40,428 bases of DNA from an uncultured Opitutaceae bacterium (GTDB taxonomy: Bacteria; Verrucomicrobiota; Verrucomicrobiia; Opitutales; Opitutaceae): positions 1 through 40,428 of the forward strand of contig CAITBM010000080.1 in NCBI GenBank assembly GCA_903890485.1, in the 5' to 3' direction. The notes beneath the pieces are model-generated. The model saw only the letters and a list, made by a program, of their open reading frames with translations, did not search any database and had not been told where the DNA came from. A program made the translations under genes and the position numbers. Positions within the stretch are counted from its first letter, which is position 1. The number at the start of each line of letters is the position of its first letter. Positions 27,680-35,048 of this stretch are shown here, one piece after another.

Positions 27680-29008
27680 TTAGAACAGGCGGTAGGACTT
27701 GGAGAGGAGGCGGTTGGCCTCAGGCAGGCCGACGCACACGCCTTTCACGGGATCCCAGTCGATCGGCTTTCCGGCGCGTATCGCCACATTTCCCAGGAGC
27801 ACGAGCTGCGAGAGGTCTCCGGAGTGGTCGACGATGTTCGAGCAGGGGGCGGGCCCGCCCTTGCATCCCGTGATCCAGTCCTGGTGGGAATTGGACTTCG
27901 GTATGCGTGCCAGCGTCTTCTTCGGGCGCTTGAACGTCGCCATCTTCGACTCCGGGATGAGACGCGGCGATTCGCCGTAGTCGCCCTCCGACAGGATGGC
28001 TCCCTTGTCGCCTCGATAGAGCGTGGCTCCCTGCGGGAGCTTCGCTCCGGGCCCGAGCTCTTCGGGCACGGGCGGAAGCTTTCCGCCGTCATACCAAGTG
28101 TAGGTAACCGGCGGCAGAGAACCGCGCTGGGGGAATTCATACTTAACGATGGACCACTTGGGCGCGACGAGTTCGGTCGCCCCTTCGCTTTCGGCGGATA
28201 CCCTGACGGGGCCGCGCAGGTTCAGGGCCCAGAACGGCGCGTCCATGCCGTGGCATCCCATGTCGCCGAGAGCCCCGCATCCATAGTCCCAGTAGCCGCG
28301 CCAATTGAATGGGGCGATCTGGGCGCTATACCCGCGGACGGGAGCCACTCCCAGCCAGAGATTCCAGTCCATTGTCGGAGGCACCACGGCGTCGTCGGCC
28401 GGCGGTGTCATTCCCTGGGGCCAGATGGGCCGGTTGGTCCACGTGTGGACTTCGCGCACGTTTCCGATCACGCCCGCTTCGACCCATTCCTTCAGCAGGC
28501 GCGTGCCTTCATTGCAGTGCCCCTGGTTGCCCATTTGCGTGACCACACCGGCCTTCAGGGCGGCCGCCTTGAGCGCCCGGACCTCGTCGATCGTGTGGCA
28601 CAAAGGCTTCTGAACGTAGACGTGTTTGCCCATCTCGATGGCCATCAGGGCCGCAGGAAAATGGGTGTGGTCGGGCGTCGTCACGATCACGGCGTCGATC
28701 TCGTCCGCCTTCTCGTTGAGCATCTGGCGGTAGTCCCGGTAGCGGGCTGCGTTCGGGAACATGCCGAAAATCTCGAGCCCCCTGTCGAAATCCACGTCGC
28801 AGATGGCGACGATATCCTCCGCCGAGCACGCCATGATGTCGCTGAAGGCCTTTCCGCCGGCGCCCACGCACGCGATACGCAGGCGCTTGTTCGGGGACAC
28901 CAGGTTTCTGAAGCGATCGGCCTCCGCGGCCCGAAGAGGGGGGCAACTGGCCGCGATCGCGGCGAGCGAGGCTGCTTGAAGGAAACGGCGACGACTGATT
29001 TGGGTCAT
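27680..29008 (-). CDS. Tat-exported Gfo/Idh/MocA family oxidoreductase (A)
   Basis: A 442-residue oxidoreductase and probable first gene of the keto-sugar operon. The Tat signal is SRRRFLQAASLAAIAAS at residues 5-21. The Rossmann fold starts RIACVGAGGKAFSDIMAC, with VIVTTPDHTHFPAALMAI and YVQKPLCHTIDEVRALK, where EKP has become QKP. The second domain contains GALGDMGCHGMDAPFWAL. The sequence belongs to the large exported subgroup common in Verrucomicrobiota, Planctomycetota and Bacteroidota. Together with oxidoreductase B it may supply the two half reactions of a keto-glycoside cycle. The 284-bp gap upstream should contain the promoter, but I cannot pick one out. Confidence 0.9.
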   Translation of the reverse strand: MTQISRRRFLQAASLAAIAASCPPLRAAEADRFRNLVSPNKRLRIACVGAGGKAFSDIMACSAEDIVAICDVDFDRGLEIFGMFPNAARYRDYRQMLNEKADEIDAVIVTTPDHTHFPAALMAIEMGKHVYVQKPLCHTIDEVRALKAAALKAGVVTQMGNQGHCNEGTRLLKEWVEAGVIGNVREVHTWTNRPIWPQGMTPPADDAVVPPTMDWNLWLGVAPVRGYSAQIAPFNWRGYWDYGCGALGDMGCHGMDAPFWALNLRGPVRVSAESEGATELVAPKWSIVKYEFPQRGSLPPVTYTWYDGGKLPPVPEELGPGAKLPQGATLYRGDKGAILSEGDYGESPRLIPESKMATFKRPKKTLARIPKSNSHQDWITGCKGGPAPCSNIVDHSGDLSQLVLLGNVAIRAGKPIDWDPVKGVCVGLPEANRLLSKSYRLF

Positions 29009-29292
29009 GGGGTGTTTTGTTTTCTGATGTTAGAGAAGATCAGGAAAGGGGTGCAGGGTAGCTCTGGGTTCGGTCCGAATGCGCCAGGCGGGGTCTAACG
29101 GTTCCGAAGGTAGGAAGAAATACGACATCCAACGGATTCTTGCAAGTACAGCCTCCGTTTCGTGATCCCGTTTAACTGCCCCCATGCACCCTATTAGATT
29201 TGCAAGCGAGAGCCGGCTGGGCGTTTGGTTCTCGCGACTCGCCTGCGCGCCTGCCTTCCAATTGGGCGTGCGTTCCGAGTCTGGCCGTGGAC

Positions 29293-30069
29293 TCAACGTT
29301 GGGGGCCGAGGCGGCGCGCCGCCAGTTTCGCCAAGCCCGCGAGCATTCCGGGTCCGTTTCGCCAGGCGCTTACCTTCCCACCCGGCTGGTCCGACCAGGC
29401 GATGGGGAGGGTATTGACCGCGATTCCCGCCGATCTGAGGGCGAGATAGAGCGCAGGATCGAAGCAGAAGCCGCAGCCGCCAACCTGGCGTTCAAGTTCC
29501 GGGAGCGCCCTGCCTGGGATAACCTTGAACCCGCATTGGAAGTCGATCGCCGGGGCGTGCAGGGCCAGGCCCGCCAGGGTCGAGAACATCCTGCTCAATG
29601 CCAGCTTGGACCAAGTCCTCCGCACTCGCAGCGGACCGGAGCGCGCGCGAACCGCAAAGTAGGAAGCAGCTTGGGCCGGATCGCGGTCCCTGATTTCGCC
29701 CAACACCCGCCGGACCTCAGAAGCGTTTGTCGAACCGTCGGCGTCGGCAAATGCTTTCCAGAGCGCCGGCGTTGACCGCCATCCCTCGAGTATCGCATCG
29801 CCCTTCTTTCCGTTTTTGGGGAGCAGAAGGGGTGCCAAGACCCTGCAGTTGCCTCTCTGGCCCGGAAAACAAGCCGCGCAGAGTTCACTCTGGTCCCCCG
29901 CTGGGGATCCGTCGTCGACAACAAGGATGTCCGTTCTGAAGGGCGCGGACTCCAGTGCTTGCACCAGGGATGCCAAGTACGGGGGAAGCCTATCCGCGTC
30001 GCGGTACGACGGCAGCACCAGCAGAAATTCGGGGATTTCTTGGGTTGAGTTGGGTGACGGGGGACTCAT
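29293..30069 (-). CDS. Family 2 glycosyltransferase
   Basis: A 258-residue GT-A glycosyltransferase resembling the dolichyl-phosphate/polyprenyl-phosphate hexose synthase branch. The N-terminal FLLVLPSYRDADRLPPYL and ILVVDDGSPAGDQSELC form the nucleotide-sugar site, and FADADGSTNASEV carries the DxD metal motif. KNGKKGDAILEGWR and APAIDFQCGFKVIPG match the acceptor-side region. It has no C-terminal membrane anchor, unlike many relatives, so it probably acts at the inner face of the membrane. Donor and lipid acceptor are not readable. The 284-bp gap on its left to oxidoreductase A holds no supportable gene. Confidence 0.82.
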   Translation of the reverse strand: MSPPSPNSTQEIPEFLLVLPSYRDADRLPPYLASLVQALESAPFRTDILVVDDGSPAGDQSELCAACFPGQRGNCRVLAPLLLPKNGKKGDAILEGWRSTPALWKAFADADGSTNASEVRRVLGEIRDRDPAQAASYFAVRARSGPLRVRRTWSKLALSRMFSTLAGLALHAPAIDFQCGFKVIPGRALPELERQVGGCGFCFDPALYLALRSAGIAVNTLPIAWSDQPGGKVSAWRNGPGMLAGLAKLAARRLGPQR

Positions 30070-30266
30070 CGCGGTTCTGGGCCTTTACCGAGCCCGCGCG
30101 GGGCTTAGTCAAGGGAGCATGAGGTGCTCAAATGCATCTCCACGACGGAGGGCGCTTGGTGCCGGGTAAGGGATTCATCTAGTCGTCCGCATATCCTCAA
30201 AACGTATTTTCTCCCAGACGGGGTCCCGGAGTCCGGCTTTGCTCCCAAAATGGGGGGTGTTCCACG

Positions 30267-31406
30267 CTAGTCCACTCCCAGGCAGGTCTCAGTCAAGCGA
30301 GCCGTCTGCACCCAGGCGTGGTCGGGCGGCACCGTGCGTTTGCGGCCCGCGACCTTTTCGAGCGCCACGGGCACACATTCGTTCCCCTTCAAAGCGACCA
30401 TCACGTTGTTTCGCCCCTTGAGGATCAACTCGACGGCCTTGGTGCCGAACCTCGTGCAGAGGAGCCGGTCAAATGAGGTGGGTGTGCCGCCGCGCTGGAC
30501 GTGCCCAAGCGAGGTCACGCGGGCCTCGGTGCCTGTCAGGCTCTGCAGCTGGCGGGCGATGCGGCTGGCAACGGGCTCATGGACCAGGCGAATGCCCTCG
30601 GTGCCGGGAGCTGTGAACGCTTCGAGGTGCGAGGGGGCCTTGCGCAGCGCGCCCGACTTGCCGGAGCCTTCCCTTGCCGCGGCCTCGTCCACCGAGACAA
30701 TCCCTTCTGCAACCGCCACGATCGAAAAGCGTTTTCCGGCCTTGTGCCTCCGGGAAAGGTGGCGCGCCACGGCTGCCAGATCGTAGGGAATCTCGGGGAT
30801 CAGGATCACGTCGGCACCCCCGGCGATGCCGGCACCCAGGCAAAGCCAACCCGCGTCGTGCCCCATGATTTCGCAGACGATGATCCTCTGGTGGCTGGTG
30901 GCCGTCGTGTGGAGCCGGTCGATCGCCTCCGTTGCGATGGCCATGGCCGAGTCAAATCCGAAGGTGATGTCAGTTTCGGCGACGTCGTTGTCGATGGTCT
31001 TTGGGAGCGTCAGGACGTTGATGCCCCCGTTCTGGCTGAGTGCCAACGCCGACTTCTGGGTGCCGTTGCCGCCAAGGCACACGAGGCAATCAAGCTTAAG
31101 CCTGTTGTAGGTGCGGACGGCTTCGGCGGTCATGTCCACCGTCTTTCCCCCGACCTTCATCTTGTGCGGCCTGTCTCTGCTGCTGCCAAGGAACGTTCCT
31201 CCCTGGGTCAGGATTCCGCTCACCAGCGGGTTGTCGATCAGCAGGGTTCGGTTCTCCACGAGGCCCCGGAAGCCATCGCGTATCCCGACCACGGTCATGC
31301 CGTAGTGCATGGCGGCTTTGGAAACCCCGCGAATGGCGGCGTTTAATCCTGGGCAGTCACCGCCTGCGGTGAGAATGCCGATCCTTTGGGTCGATTTCGG
31401 GGGCAT
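30267..31406 (-). CDS. pfkA: 6-phosphofructokinase, G104/K124 (group III-like) type
   Basis: A 379-residue phosphofructokinase; it phosphorylates fructose 6-phosphate in glycolysis. The N-terminal phosphate-donor loop is [29 protein letters not shown] keeps Gly at the position equal to E. coli residue 104, while [20 protein letters not shown] has Lys at the position equal to 124, together with the catalytic TIDND Asp. That pair is typical of atypical ATP enzymes, not of pyrophosphate enzymes (Asp104/Lys124). EIMGHDAGW and [16 protein letters not shown] complete the substrate site. Length and motifs indicate an intact enzyme. Phosphate donor use should be tested. Confidence 0.93.
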   Translation of the reverse strand: MPPKSTQRIGILTAGGDCPGLNAAIRGVSKAAMHYGMTVVGIRDGFRGLVENRTLLIDNPLVSGILTQGGTFLGSSRDRPHKMKVGGKTVDMTAEAVRTYNRLKLDCLVCLGGNGTQKSALALSQNGGINVLTLPKTIDNDVAETDITFGFDSAMAIATEAIDRLHTTATSHQRIIVCEIMGHDAGWLCLGAGIAGGADVILIPEIPYDLAAVARHLSRRHKAGKRFSIVAVAEGIVSVDEAAAREGSGKSGALRKAPSHLEAFTAPGTEGIRLVHEPVASRIARQLQSLTGTEARVTSLGHVQRGGTPTSFDRLLCTRFGTKAVELILKGRNNVMVALKGNECVPVALEKVAGRKRTVPPDHAWVQTARLTETCLGVD

Positions 31407-31492
31407 GGGGTGGGGGAATTCCTGCGCGGCTGGGCGAAAAGAACGCTAGTGGCGCCGCTGCCCGTTTTCGAGAGGGATTTTTGCCCCCTTTG

Positions 31493-32197
31493 TTACAAGT
31501 CGGTTCGGGCGGAAAGGGAAGCCGCGGCAAGGGCGGCGTGAAGGGGGCACGTGCCAGTGTCGACGGCGCGCCCGCTGCGGTAGCCGGACAAGAGCTGAAG
31601 CGATCGTTGGACGAGCATCCGCCTCACGGCCCGGCGCCGCCCCCGCACCCTTGGGATGACCATGTCGTCGTATGCCGTGGTCTGGTGGCGCATCCAGGCC
31701 AGGGTCGCGGCCGCGGCGCGTTCGCCGATGGGAATCCGCTCGGTCCTGGCCACCGTGCCGCTTCCCACCGGGACGGCGTGGGCTGTAACCCGGTCCGCCA
31801 GGCGCTCGGCCTGCGCGAGGTGGCAGGGATGGAAGCCAAGGTAGTCGAGGACGGCATCCCGGAAGTCCTTCGTGTAGGATTCCTGGGTCGCCGCGCGGCG
31901 CCTGCGCCCGGCCTCTAGCTTCTTCTGGTAGGAGGGGGCCTCGCGTTCGGAGAGGAGCTCGGCCCGCAAGGCCTCGATCCGGTCCGCCGGAGCCCAGATG
32001 CCCCGGGAGAACCTCTTGCGCCCTCTGAGCTCGATCACGGTCAGTGAGGGTCCATCCCTCTTGATCCGCAGGCTGAGGGCTGCGTCTCCTGGGGGCAGCA
32101 AGTCCCAGTGTGAGGGCACCTTCTCGACGACTCCGTATTCGTTCAACACGTGGCGTGGGAAGGCGCTGGGCCGGACTTCGCGGGTCTTGATAAGCAT
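31493..32197 (-). CDS. DUF2293 domain-containing protein
   Basis: A 234-residue protein of unknown function. After an N-terminal part with SHWDLLPPGDAALSLRIKRD and RFSRGIWAPADRIEALRAE comes the conserved DUF2293 block: FHPCHLAQAERLADRVTAHA, GSGTVARTERIPIGERA, AWMRHQTTAYDDMVIPRVRG, RRRAVRRMLVQRSLQLL. The domain is basic and helical, which would suit nucleic-acid contact, but this is a guess. I chose ATG 32197; the frame continues upstream, yet that portion is antisense to the S4 gene and looks non-homologous. It is divergent from the S4-domain gene. Confidence 0.8.
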   Translation of the reverse strand: MLIKTREVRPSAFPRHVLNEYGVVEKVPSHWDLLPPGDAALSLRIKRDGPSLTVIELRGRKRFSRGIWAPADRIEALRAELLSEREAPSYQKKLEAGRRRRAATQESYTKDFRDAVLDYLGFHPCHLAQAERLADRVTAHAVPVGSGTVARTERIPIGERAAAATLAWMRHQTTAYDDMVIPRVRGRRRAVRRMLVQRSLQLLSGYRSGRAVDTGTCPLHAALAAASLSARTDL

Positions 32198-32315
32198 CGA
32201 GGAGGTGGGAACGGCACATCCGACCCCCGGGTCAAAGACAAGCACTGAAGATCTTTTTCGTAGGGGCCCCACAGGGGGATGGACGCGGACCGGGCGGGTG
32301 CTAGGATCCCCGGCC

Positions 32316-32549
32316 ATGACGCGTCCCAATGCAGGCGAGGCCAGGTCAGTCCGGGTAACCGAGATGCCGATCGAACTGTGCCAGTTCATCAAATTCGGCG
32401 GCCTGTCTCCAAGCGGGGGCGAGGCCAAGGTCGCGATAAGCGAGGGTCGGGTTCTCCTGAACGGCGCCGTCGAGACCCGAAAGCGCAAGAAGCTGGCCGC
32501 GGGCGACCGAGTCACTTTTGCGGGCGAAACCATCGTCGTGGACGTGTAG
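32316..32549 (+). CDS. Small S4-domain RNA-binding protein (YbcJ-like)
   Basis: A 77-residue protein consisting of one S4 domain. Family features are PIELCQFIKFGGLSPSGGEA, KVAISEGRVLLNGAVETRK and GDRVTFAGETIVV. Small proteins of this type bind structured RNA and are linked with ribosome assembly or rRNA handling. The ATG at 32316 was taken; an internal ATG at 32364 would trim 16 residues and still leave the whole domain. The 118 bp between it and the divergent DUF2293 gene should carry both promoters. Confidence 0.85.
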   Translation: MTRPNAGEARSVRVTEMPIELCQFIKFGGLSPSGGEAKVAISEGRVLLNGAVETRKRKKLAAGDRVTFAGETIVVDV

Positions 32550-32598
32550 CGGATAACTTAACTCGTATTGGCTCGGGCAGCACTCTATCTACGAGGCC

Positions 32599-33255
32599 AT
32601 GCCCCAGGACCCCAACGCCCAGTTTGACCAGTCTGTGATGGAGATGATCGAGCACAGCCCCATCGGGGCTGTGCCCCACACGACGAGTTACGTCGAGTCC
32701 CTGAAGCGCCTCTACGATGCGCACCAGGTCTACTCCAGCGCGGACCACAAGGGCGGGCATGTCACCGCTCGCTCGCTCTCGGGTCAGCCATCCTTCATGG
32801 CGGGAAACATCGACGCGCTTGCCGCAGGATCGATCGAGTCCGGGGCCCTCGAGCCCAATTCTGCCGTCTTCGATCGCTATGTCGCTTGGCTGCCCCAGGC
32901 GAGCCGAGCCAAGGCCGAGGCATTTCGCCTGAAGGTAACGGGGAAACCCGTGCATCACCGCAAGCACCACAGCGGCGATGCGCCCGTCCACCACGACCCG
33001 GTCCATTCGCTCTTTCTGGTGGCGGGCGCCGGGCCGCACCACGGGCTGCCCGGAAATTACCTTTACGGATCGGTCTTCGAGGTTGGCGGTTCGCCTTCAA
33101 GCGGATGGGCGGTCCACCTTCATGACTGCGATGACGGAGCCTCGTTTTTCCAGGCCCCTGACATGCGGACCGCGCTTTCAAAGGTCCATGAACTGATCGA
33201 TACGGCTCCGTTTCACCTGAGCGAACTCGAGGATTTCGGGTTCAAGGCGATCTAG
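32599..33255 (+). CDS. Uncharacterised His-rich protein
   Basis: A 218-residue protein without signal peptide or membrane segment. I do not recognise a family. The N-terminal half is mixed helical (TSYVESLKRLYDAHQVYSSA). A central histidine-rich stretch (KPVHHRKHHSGDAPVHHDPV) leads into HSLFLVAGAGPHHGLPGNYL, then YGSVFEVGG and WAVHLHDCDDGASFF. The alternating strands and glycine-rich turns at the end look like a small beta-fold that could bind metal through its many His residues; that is inference. It lies 49 bp after the S4 gene and 42 bp before YjdM on the same strand, so the three may be cotranscribed. Length and codon use fit a real gene. Confidence 0.75.
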   Translation: MPQDPNAQFDQSVMEMIEHSPIGAVPHTTSYVESLKRLYDAHQVYSSADHKGGHVTARSLSGQPSFMAGNIDALAAGSIESGALEPNSAVFDRYVAWLPQASRAKAEAFRLKVTGKPVHHRKHHSGDAPVHHDPVHSLFLVAGAGPHHGLPGNYLYGSVFEVGGSPSSGWAVHLHDCDDGASFFQAPDMRTALSKVHELIDTAPFHLSELEDFGFKAI

Positions 33256-33297
33256 AGTTGGAATTCGGCAGCCCTCGAAGGCAGATTTTCCCCCTTT

Positions 33298-33624
33298 ATG
33301 ACCCGAAATGCCTGCCCGGCTTGCACACTTGAGGACGTCCTCAGCCATGACGACCACTGGGAATGTGCCACATGCGGACACGAATGGCCCAAGGAGGCGG
33401 CCGCCGAGGCGGCACGCATCGTCAAGGATCCCCACGGAAACACTCTGGCCGACGGCGACACCGTCGCCCTGATCAAGGACCTTAAGCTTGGGGGCGGCTC
33501 GCAGGTGCTCAAATCTGGCACCAAGGCGAAGAACATTCGACTCGTTGATGGCGACCACGAGATCGATTGCCGGATCGAAGGGGTTTCGATCGCCCTAAAG
33601 GCCTGCTTCGTGAAAAAGGCCTAG
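33298..33624 (+). CDS. yjdM: YjdM/PhnA family zinc-ribbon protein
   Basis: A 108-residue protein of the YjdM (PhnA-like) family. The N-terminal zinc ribbon has two Cys pairs (CPAC and CATC, about 20 residues apart in NACPACTLEDV and WECATCGHEW). The C-terminal SH3-like domain reads VKDPHGNTLADGDTVALIKD, then LKSGTKAKNIRLVDGDHEID and IALKACFVKK. The function is not established; the old link with phosphonate breakdown is not supported by its neighbours here. It ends 22 bp from the convergent rlmN stop with a strong hairpin between. Confidence 0.92.
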   Translation: MTRNACPACTLEDVLSHDDHWECATCGHEWPKEAAAEAARIVKDPHGNTLADGDTVALIKDLKLGGGSQVLKSGTKAKNIRLVDGDHEIDCRIEGVSIALKACFVKKA

Positions 33625-33641
33625 CGCCCGCTATGCGGGCG
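33625..33641. terminator. Bidirectional terminator-like hairpin between yjdM and rlmN
   Basis: CGCCCGC (33625-33631), loop TAT and GCGGGCG (33635-33641) form a perfect 7-bp GC stem exactly between two convergent stop codons. No T-run follows on the plus strand beyond a G-rich stretch. The position makes a terminator role likely. Confidence 0.5.
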
Positions 33642-33646
33642 GGGGT

Positions 33647-34735
33647 TCATTGAACGGCCCCTGCGCGCCGCCGAAGCTGCCCACAGGCTGCGTCAATGTC
33701 GGGACCGCGCGATCTCCGGATGTGGGCCACGACACCGCGCTCCCTGAGGATCGAAAGGAAGGTGTCGGTCGCCTGCTCGGTTGAGGGCGCATAGGTTTCC
33801 CCGCGAAGGCTCAGGCCCGTCGGGTTGTAGCTCAAGAGGTTCACGTGCATGCGCCTTCCGCCAACCAATGCAGCCAATTGCCTCGCCTGGTCGGGCGAAT
33901 CGTTCACCTCCTTCAGAAGGCAATACTGGATCGAAACGGGGCGTGCCGTCCGCGCCTGGTAGCGATCGGCAGCAGAAAGGATATCATCGACCCCGAATCG
34001 GCGTCCGGTTGGCAAGAGCCTGGCCCGGGTAGCATCGTCGGGCGCATGAAGGGACACGGCCAGGTGAACGTTTAGCCCCGATTGGGCCAGGGCGTCGATT
34101 CCTTGGACGATGCCGACGGTGGACACGGTGACCTGCCTGAAGCCCAGGGCCCCGGTCGCATTGTCCGCAATCCTTGAGATCGCAGCACACACGCTCTCTA
34201 GGTTGAGCATGGGCTCGCCCATGCCCATGAAGACGAGGGTCTGCAGTTTTCGCTTCACGAGGCCGGCTTCATGCCTGAGGGCAAGAAACTGCTCCACCAT
34301 CTCCGCTGGGGTGAGGTTGCGTTCGAACCCTGATTTCGTCGTGGCGCAGAAGTCGCAGCCCATGGCGCAGCCAACCTGCGACGAGATGCATCCTGCAGCC
34401 CGGTCTTCCCTGTAGTCGGGCATCAGGACGGACTCCACGGTCCGGGAGTCCCCCAGGCGCAACAGCAGCTTCGTTGTCCCGTCCCCGGAAACCCTTCGCG
34501 ACAGGATGGCGGACTGCCGGCGCTCCCGGTGCTCTGCCAGGCGCCTCGCGAGCTCCGGCGGGAAGCTTCGCCCGTTGGGAACCCCGGCGTGGTCGACCCT
34601 GTAGTGCGAACGCAGGAGCGGGCCGGCGTGTGACGCCTTGAAGCCCTCATTCTCGAGCTCTCTTTCGAGTGAGGCAACGGTATGCTCCGATAGATCCACG
34701 GGAGGGATCCACGCAGCAATTGTTCGCGATGCCAA
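33647..34735 (-). CDS. rlmN: Radical SAM 23S rRNA (adenine-C2)-methyltransferase RlmN family
   Basis: A 362-residue radical SAM enzyme that methylates C2 of A2503 in 23S rRNA (and A37 of some tRNAs). The iron-sulfur motif C-x3-C-x2-C is in SQVGCAMGCDFCATTKSGF, and GMGEPMLNLESV and HLAVSLHAPDDATRARL are typical. The C-terminal methyl-carrying Cys is present in DIDAACGQLRR. An N-terminal helical domain (ELENEGFKASHAGPLLRSHY) suits the accessory RNA-binding region. Several Verrucomicrobiota carry RlmN paralogs, and I cannot say which copy this is. It is divergent from the DUF3311-symporter pair. Confidence 0.92.
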   Translation of the reverse strand: MASRTIAAWIPPVDLSEHTVASLERELENEGFKASHAGPLLRSHYRVDHAGVPNGRSFPPELARRLAEHRERRQSAILSRRVSGDGTTKLLLRLGDSRTVESVLMPDYREDRAAGCISSQVGCAMGCDFCATTKSGFERNLTPAEMVEQFLALRHEAGLVKRKLQTLVFMGMGEPMLNLESVCAAISRIADNATGALGFRQVTVSTVGIVQGIDALAQSGLNVHLAVSLHAPDDATRARLLPTGRRFGVDDILSAADRYQARTARPVSIQYCLLKEVNDSPDQARQLAALVGGRRMHVNLLSYNPTGLSLRGETYAPSTEQATDTFLSILRERGVVAHIRRSRGPDIDAACGQLRRRAGAVQ

Positions 34736-34853
34736 GCCGCCAGCTCAGAGCGAAGGAGGTTCCTCTGGATGGGTTCTGCTTCGGCAAAGATGGCTGGGGG
34801 CAGGGTTGTTTCTTCTCGCTCCCATCCCGACATTGTTAAGGCTGCCCCCGCTC

Positions 34854-35048
34854 GTGAGGAAGCCCTCCATCGTGTCCCTGGTATTGGCCTTCATCCCGTT
34901 CTGCGGGTTGTGCTTCTCCGTCCCCATTTGGGACCGCCTCAACCCCCACGTGCTGGGACTGCCGTTCAACATGTTCTGGATCCTGGCGTGGGTCAGCGCG
35001 ACTCCGGTGCTCATGTCGATTGCTTTCAGGATCGAGAAACGCCGATGA
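34854..35048 (+). CDS. DUF3311 small membrane protein, partner of the symporter
   Basis: A roughly 64-residue protein with two membrane helices (VSLVLAFIPFCGLCFSV and FNMFWILAWVSATPVLMSIA) separated by PIWDRLNPHVLGLP, the DUF3311 signature. DUF3311 proteins are usually encoded just before a sodium:solute symporter and may form a complex with it, as with the Bacillus yhjC-yhjB pair. The start is uncertain: GTG 34854 gives the usual length, and TTG 34833 would add seven residues. The stop overlaps the symporter start as ATGA. Confidence 0.8.
   Translation: MRKPSIVSLVLAFIPFCGLCFSVPIWDRLNPHVLGLPFNMFWILAWVSATPVLMSIAFRIEKRR

Noticed and set aside
27668-29098. Plus-strand open frame of 476 codons
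   Set aside because: It mirrors the oxidoreductase A gene; high GC makes long antisense frames common. No family motif or signal peptide is present.
29030-29296. Small minus-strand open frame between oxidoreductase A and GT2
   Set aside because: Composition and lack of any motif suggest chance; the gap more likely holds the operon promoter.
29310-29323. Perfect 14-bp palindrome GGCGGCGCGCCGCC
   Set aside because: It lies inside the GT2 coding end and is explained by GC-rich Ala/Arg codons; no loop or T-run for a terminator.
30501-31346. Plus-strand open frame of 281 codons
   Set aside because: It is antisense to phosphofructokinase, whose catalytic motifs occupy the same bases.
31446-32219. 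Minus-strand open frame of 257 codons in another frame of the DUF2293 gene
   Set aside because: The translation is Arg/Pro-rich and featureless, whereas the 31493-32197 frame matches DUF2293.
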